Shown in pieces: positions 58,304 to 64,000 of a stretch of DNA of 64,000 nucleotides (the stretch's first letter is position 1; each line of letters opens with the position of its first letter). Origin of the DNA: Deroplatys truncata (Eukaryota > Arthropoda > Insecta > Mantodea > Mantidae); the NCBI GenBank assembly GCA_030765065.1, contig CM060978.1, positions 111,271,692 through 111,335,691 on the forward strand. Direction: 5' to 3'. Both the position numbers and the translations under genes were made by a program. Under the pieces are notes generated by a model that did not search any database, was not told where the DNA came from, and saw nothing but the letters and a program-made list of their open reading frames with translations.

Positions 58304-59394
58304 TATCTAAGTGATGCTAAAAAGGCGAAGGAATACAAAAGAAATCAAATATTATGGTTTCTGATATGGTGAAACCATAGCTTCATTCTGTCAGTTTGGT
58401 GAATTCATTCAGAGAAGAAAACGAAAATTTTTGAATTTAAAATGCTTTGTAACCAATGTATTATTGAAGATAAGTGAAGCATAGCTTATAGCATTAAGTA
58501 AATTTACAAAGCAGCTATAAATAAATTTTATTGTGCAGTTCTGAGAAGTTACTTTTAAAACGAAAGTGACATTTTTATAGCGGATTGGTCCTGATGCATG
58601 AACTAAATAGTCGTTGTAAGCGTATTTGCAACTATAGGAGTTACGCGAATATTACCTTGATTTGCCAGGAGTTACTGCAGTAAGTGCCGACCGGCCACTT
58701 GACGTGAAACGGACGAAAATACCAAAAACCATCCAGAGATTTTTCGACTGGAGCAGTAGTAAAGCAGGCTACATAACTGCAACAGTACTTCTTGGTCTCC
58801 ACTCACTTGTAACAAAACCAGAAGCGTAGCTAAGCTCTATGTTAGAAGTCCTTTAGGTCCACATGCCCACTGTAATGAAGTAGCAACATGCACCATGAGT
58901 AAGACCTACACAAGGGATACTTCAGAGGTAAATCAACTCGCATTCAACTTATTCCTTCTGAGAACTATATTTATTCTTCTCATAATGATCTGGAAAGACC
59001 TTGTAGCCAGAAAGGGAAGCTGCTGAGATCATCGTAAACTACGCTCGACCGTTTATTTATTTCCAGCCTGGTGCTTAAATTAATGTCCGGCCCACTTTTT
59101 ATATCTGCGCAGAGAAAACGAGAAGGGGGAAAAAGTGAAGAGAAAAAACACCACATGTTTACTTTCATGATGCACCATTCCCAGCCAGTAGTGTAAATTT
59201 GAACACATCTGCAGGCTAAACTGCCGCTGCTTCCTTCAGGGCCTAGATACTAGGAGGGTGACCACCTCCATTGTGTAAATAAGGGACAAGAGTGCCAAAA
59301 AGTATGGTTATGTCAAAGTTTGGAGAGATACAGCACAGCGTGAAATTTACTTCTAATTTTGTTTTCTCAAATAAACACAGAACTAATATTACAC
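58304..59394. other. no recognised feature
   Basis: Unique sequence with only short open frames; nothing supported. Confidence 0.45.
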
Positions 59395-61190
59395 CTTTTA
59401 CTCTCTCTACTACAAATCTACAGTAAGCAGAGACAGCATTTCATTCCAGACAAAAATTCGGTATCGAGATTTGTTTGGAATGCATGCTTTGAGCTCCCCT
59501 GAAACAAAAAAAGGTATTTTCAGAAAAAGGTTTAGGATGCTAGTGTGTCCATTGTCTGTGAACAGCATAACTAAAAAAATATGACAATTCAGTTAAATAC
59601 CAAACTTGGTATTTAAGTTCAGCATCCTCCAATAATATGATGCTAAAATATTCAAGAAATCCCGCCACCATAAACTATCCCTTACATGGAAAATTTTACT
59701 TTCTTTACTACGTACAGCAAAGGAAGTATTGCATTCGAACAAAACAAACTCTATACCGAGATTTCACCAGAAATACATGTTTTGAGGTGCCCTGAATCCA
59801 AGTAAAGCATTTTGGAAACATGTTCGTGTGTGTGCGTCTGTCTGTCATCTGTGAACAGCATAACTCAAAAACGAAAAGTCGAATAAATACCAAACTTAGT
59901 ATTTGAGTTCAGTATCTTCCAAGGATGCGACCAGCATTTCCAAGAAAATCCCCCACCCCAACTACCCTTTATATGGAACACTTTTCGAAAACTTTTATTT
60001 TCTGAGAAATGACTACGATTTTAATTAAAATATTATATATTATATTATAATATTAAGATATTTTTATGGCAAATGAAATATATATCTTGAATTTTCTGGA
60101 AATGTCCCCGAAAGTCCTCTTCATTCTGAACGAGTTTCGCATTAACTGGTAAACCGTAAGAGGTAGACAAACCTTTACTTCACAAAAAATGTAGATCTCA
60201 TTAAAACACATAATTTATGTCAAACATTTTTGTTTGTCCAGTTAACCATTTCCGAGATATTCCTTGTCATTTGTTTGAATTTTCCAATACTAATACTTTT
60301 TCTCAAACGGAAATTCCTCATTCGGTTTTTTTTCTTTTCTTTCTTCCTGGATATGCAAAGAGAATGCAATGCTCCACATAGCAACCAGCTCTTAAAAGAT
60401 TTGACTAAAGTGGATGGAGAATAAGCGTTTGTAAAAATAGTTTGTACAAGAGCAGAGAAAGTCATGTGAGTGTAACACATCAGAGTTTTTGTTATATTTC
60501 ATTTTTTCAAAAATGACTAACGATTGTGATTAAATTAGCTTGTGTTTAAGATATTTTATGACATTGAAATGTACAGGTGTCCATAAATTATCTTTACAAC
60601 TTATGACTTTAATAACTTTAAAATTATACTAGATCATAGCAAATGGTTTTCAAGATGTGACAAGATAACTCAAAGTTTTGATTCCTCATTCATACACATC
60701 AATGTGTGCACCCTTAGTGGCACGGATAACGTCTAGTCGGTATTCCATTTCTCTCATTCAGAGCTGTTAATTCTGCTGTATAATTGGTAAACCCTAAGAG
60801 ACACAAGGTCTTACCACACAAAAATGTAGATCTGGTTAAGGCGCAGAATAGTTCAAATGCATTTATTATGGCGTTAATCACCTTCGAGATGTTCTTTGTT
60901 ATTGGTTTGAACTTTCACATACATATACATTTTTTTCAAATGATTAAGTCGCTATTTTTCTTTCTTTTTTCTTTTTCTCGTGGTCATGCATCACGGAGCG
61001 CGGAATTTCAGAGTCATAACAAGTGCACCGATTTTTAAAAATATGACTATAGCTTTAGCTTCCTTATTCTTCCTACTACTACGACATGTGTAAATATATA
61101 ACGAAAATTTGTTTCTATTAACAAGAAGAACACAGAAGAATAAGCCTATGTAAGAATAGTTAGGAAATCCGGGAATGCAACATAACAAAT
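59395..61190 (-). repeat. L/R repeat cluster, reverse orientation
   Basis: A partial R copy (59395-59694) is followed by a full copy (59695-60486, ending GAGAAAGTCATGTGAGTGTA) and a third diverged copy (60487-61190) interrupted by a transposon fragment at about 60583-60752. Confidence 0.75.
60583..60752 (-). pseudogene. 3' fragment of a Tc1/mariner-like element
   Basis: The minus strand reads EMEYRLDVIRATKGAHIDVY then a stop (about 60742-60685), a typical C-terminus of a Tc1/mariner-superfamily transposase. The terminus AGGTGTCCATAAATTATC lies at 60583. Only this end is present, so the insertion was truncated or later deleted. Confidence 0.55.
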
Positions 61191-62052
61191 TTGTAAAATT
61201 AGGAAACAGTAAAGAGAACTTTTTGTAATAAAATTACTTATTTGTGGTCCCGCAAACATTTTGAATGTCAATACATTGCTGATTTACAAAAACTAAAACT
61301 GATTTACTTGTAACATTGTTGATTTACTTCTGAAACATATGTAATTTTGTCTGTAAAAATATATCTATGCTTCCTGTACATGCCAAAAGGTCTTTCTTTT
61401 GGAGTGTGTCCGGTGTCATTTTTTTCTTTTTAATACGACTTCAATGGAATGATGCCTGCACTGCCACAACCACTTTCTGCACATAAAGTTATAATTCACT
61501 ATAGCCAGTCGGAGTGAAGGAAATGGCAGCAGTGACTGCCAATGTACTCATCTGTTGCTGTGTAACAGGTTGAATTACAGTAGATAAACGTGATAACAAG
61601 ATAAATTACTCACAAATGTTGCACCTTAATTAAACAAACAACCGATGTAATACAATCATTTGACTTTCTTTATCTACGATTGCTTATTTTTATATTTCTT
61701 TTATGAACTATTCGTGCGAAAGCTTAGTTTTTGCTATCTACATTGCTTTCATACTGTGGCCATCCACTGTGGCTGGCGCGCCGGCTGCTACAGCTCGGAC
61801 TCCCGCCGAAAGTTATAATATCCGCGGATTCTCCGCACATTCTCATAGTTACAGTTACAATTATAATAAACACATACTTATCATAAGAGATGTCCTTCTC
61901 TGCCCGCACATTTCTGGCATCCTCTCAGAAAATTTTCATTTTCAGTCGAGAGTTCAATATCCGAAACTGAGTGAATTTCTCGTCTGATGTTTTCTTTTAG
62001 TTTTTCCAGTGTATGGTGATTGTTGCATGCACTTTACTTTTCAGTGATGATC
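61191..62052. other. no confirmed gene
   Basis: The frame at 61703-61987 (94 codons) starts with a hydrophobic stretch resembling a signal peptide, followed by a Tyr/Ser/His-rich segment. It has no homologue I recognise and no splice or promoter evidence. Treated as unproven. Confidence 0.3.
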
Positions 62053-62510
62053 AGAGTCGCGGATAATTTCTGTAATTCGATTTTGCAAATTGTCAATGAT
62101 AGAGTAATTGACCCACGCTTAATATTCTGTGACGAAGCATGGTTCCCTTTACATGTTTATGATCCATCGTAAAGTAACAGATACTGAGGCACAGAGAAAT
62201 CCGATTTTACACACAAAATTCCCTTGCATAACGCGAAAAGTGGTGTGCGGTATGCAGTAAATGAATACACAATAATAGGACCTATATTTTCTGAACAAGC
62301 AATACATGCAGAGAGGTACAGGAATGACATACATAATTGTTTCAAGTTAGTCTGGGTTTTTCCAATAAGACACTGCTACCGCGCATACAGCTGACGGACG
62401 AGTCATTAAATTTCATTTCTGAAATTTTTGAAGATAGAATAATTAATAAAGGAATATGGCCCTCAAGATCCCCCGATTTAACTATATGCGATTTTCATGT
62501 ATAGTTGAAC
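62053..62510 (+). pseudogene. DUF4817-type transposase, catalytic-domain fragment
   Basis: The frame reads RVADNFCNSILQIVNDR then IFCDEAWFPLHVY, the first catalytic Asp region of this family. After frameshifts come IGPIFSEQAIHAERYRNDI and, following a deletion of the second catalytic segment, GIWPSRSPDL-like and CDF motifs in shifted frames near 62450-62505. It is truncated by an L/R repeat at about 62517. Same family as the split pseudogene at 43212-46580. Confidence 0.75.
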
Positions 62511-62516
62511 TTGGAA

Positions 62517-63362
62517 AAAAAATCTAATGTGTTACATTCACATGACTTTCTCTACCCTCCTTCACTTATTAGTGGGTAGGTATACAAACTATTTTTACTA
62601 AAGCTTGTTTTACTGTTTACTTTTTTAATCCAAATAAACTTTTGCAGAAATAGCTACATAACACATTTCGTTATAGATACAAAGAGAACAGCGATAGTTA
62701 AATGTTTAAGAACCGAACGTTATACGCTGCCTTAAAATTCCATACTGTTCCATGCAATCGCAAGAAACAACTGAATGCTGAAAGCACATTAAAGAATGAC
62801 CAAGTAATGAAAATTTGAACCATTAATAATGGTTTATGCCACAAAAACGTTACTTGAAATAAATTGTGCGTTTTAAAAAGATCTACACTTCTTGTGCAGT
62901 ACGTTTTCGTCTATCGCTTAATGTTGACAACTTGTACAAGATTATGCAAAATTCCTTCCAAATGAAGAGGACTTGAAAGGCTATGCTCAGAAAATTTAAG
63001 ATATACATTTTATTTTTCATTTAAATAATCATTAATATAAGGCATTTTAATCAAAATCGTTTGAGCCATTTTTTAAAAAAAATGTAACATTTCGAAAAAT
63101 GTTCTATGTAAAGGGTAGTTTGTAGTGGGGGATTTGTTTGAAAATCTTATTGTCACATCTTTAGAAGGTACTGAAACTAAATACCAAGTTTGGTGTTTAT
63201 CCGACTTTTCGTTTTTAAGTTATGCTGTTCACAGATATACACACACACACAGACACACACAAGGACTTGTTTCTAAAACCGCCTTTGGGGGGGGGGGTTC
63301 AGGGGACCTCGAAATATGTATTTCCGGTGAAAACTTGGAATCGAATTTTTGGGTGGAATACA
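62517..63362 (+). repeat. L/R repeat copy
   Basis: It starts AATCTAATGTGTTACATTCA and ends near TTTTTGGGTGGAATACACCA, lacking the usual ACGTAGTAGAGAAAGTAA. It mixes features of both subfamilies. A G12 run at 63287-63298 replaces the usual GGATTCAGGG context and should be treated with caution. Confidence 0.75.
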
Positions 63363-64000
63363 CCACTTCCTGCACTATACCAAAATCAAATTCCAGACTC
63401 GTAATTATTTATTTACGCAATATCACGTGCAACTTTTATCCTTCTACATGAACCATATTTTGCGTAATTGTCTACATGCATTAATTAATTTCACATGTAA
63501 CTATCTCATGCGTTTACTCATTTTAGACCTCATGGCCGAACTATCGTCGCATTGGAAAATGCGCTACAAGGAGTTTCAGAGAGGGAGAGTGTCTCTCTGG
63601 GTGTCCTAAATATTTGCGTTACATGGCAAGGAATCTAGTTGATATTTCCATAGTCAGATGAAGGATAGTGTAACGCTATCTTAATGAGAGATACAATATT
63701 GCGTAAAAGCGTTTAATTAACTAGGAAGAGTTCCCTAAAGGTGAATCACTCTATTCACTAGTTTTGTATCACCTAGTGAGCCAACAGCTACTTTATGTAG
63801 CTACTCTGACTCAGCGTTAGTTCTTGAACCGTTATTATAATAAGTAACTATTACAAATGAACGTTATATTAAGTGAACAGCTCTAGACCCCCTGTCCCTC
63901 CAGAAACACTTGATATCTCCCAGCGTTATTTAACATCCTAATTAATTCAATTTAATAGTGTAGGAATGTATTTTTAAAATATTGCAATAAACGTATTCTG
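63363..64000. other. no recognised feature
   Basis: AT-rich sequence with no supported gene or repeat; AATAAA-like sites near the end are not linked to a gene. Confidence 0.45.

Noticed and set aside
61703..61987. Possible secreted peptide precursor with signal-peptide-like start
   Set aside because: No homology, no dibasic-flanked peptide pattern and no splice or promoter evidence; it lies next to transposon debris.

Overview
The window is AT-rich eukaryotic intergenic DNA, most likely from an arthropod and probably an insect. The evidence is tRNA-derived SINEs with Pol III boxes, several Tc1/mariner-type transposases of arthropod type, a hAT-type non-autonomous element with an exact 8-bp target duplication, an LTR, long dinucleotide microsatellites and a very abundant unnamed interspersed repeat. 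I see no convincing host protein-coding gene. Almost every recognisable reading frame belongs to a mobile element, and most are broken.

Region 1-17.5 kb: SINE remnants, an internally deleted mariner, a possible LINE 3' tail with a TCTAA tail, many copies of a two-module repeat (called here the L/R repeat), and a nearly complete Tc1-like element (11.5-12.9 kb) sitting inside an L/R copy.

Region 17.5-35.1 kb is the striking part. A 118-bp satellite array is split by a 15.2-kb element (18605-33778). The element is one giant imperfect palindrome with arms of about 6.6 and 8.6 kb, termini AGTAGA...TCTACT and a perfect 6-bp target duplication GACCTA. Each arm holds, from outside to inside: a GC-rich subterminal block, a 415-bp higher-order tandem repeat, a ~70-bp tandem repeat, a decayed Myb/SANT-like reading frame, an intact 155-codon C2HC zinc-finger gene reading outward, a repeated ~35-bp motif, and a 20/21-bp minisatellite. 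The arms meet at a 12-bp-stem hairpin. They differ by scattered point changes, by one 415-bp unit and by about 1.6 kb of minisatellite, so this is not a simple assembly duplication. The 6-bp duplication and AG...CT ends resemble Maverick/Polinton integration, but no polymerase, integrase or capsid gene is visible, so that link is an inference.

Region 35.1-64 kb: more SINEs, including a young one with a perfect 12-bp duplication; L/R repeat clusters; a DUF4817-type transposase pseudogene split by an LTR and by a 1.7-kb DNA element; a hAT MITE-like element; a 114-bp hairpin insertion with 8-bp duplications; and a 1956-bp IS630/Tc1/mariner-superfamily element with unusually wide spacing of its catalytic residues. 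The nesting gives a relative age order: DUF4817 pseudogenes and L/R repeats are old, while the Tc1, DDE and hAT insertions are later.
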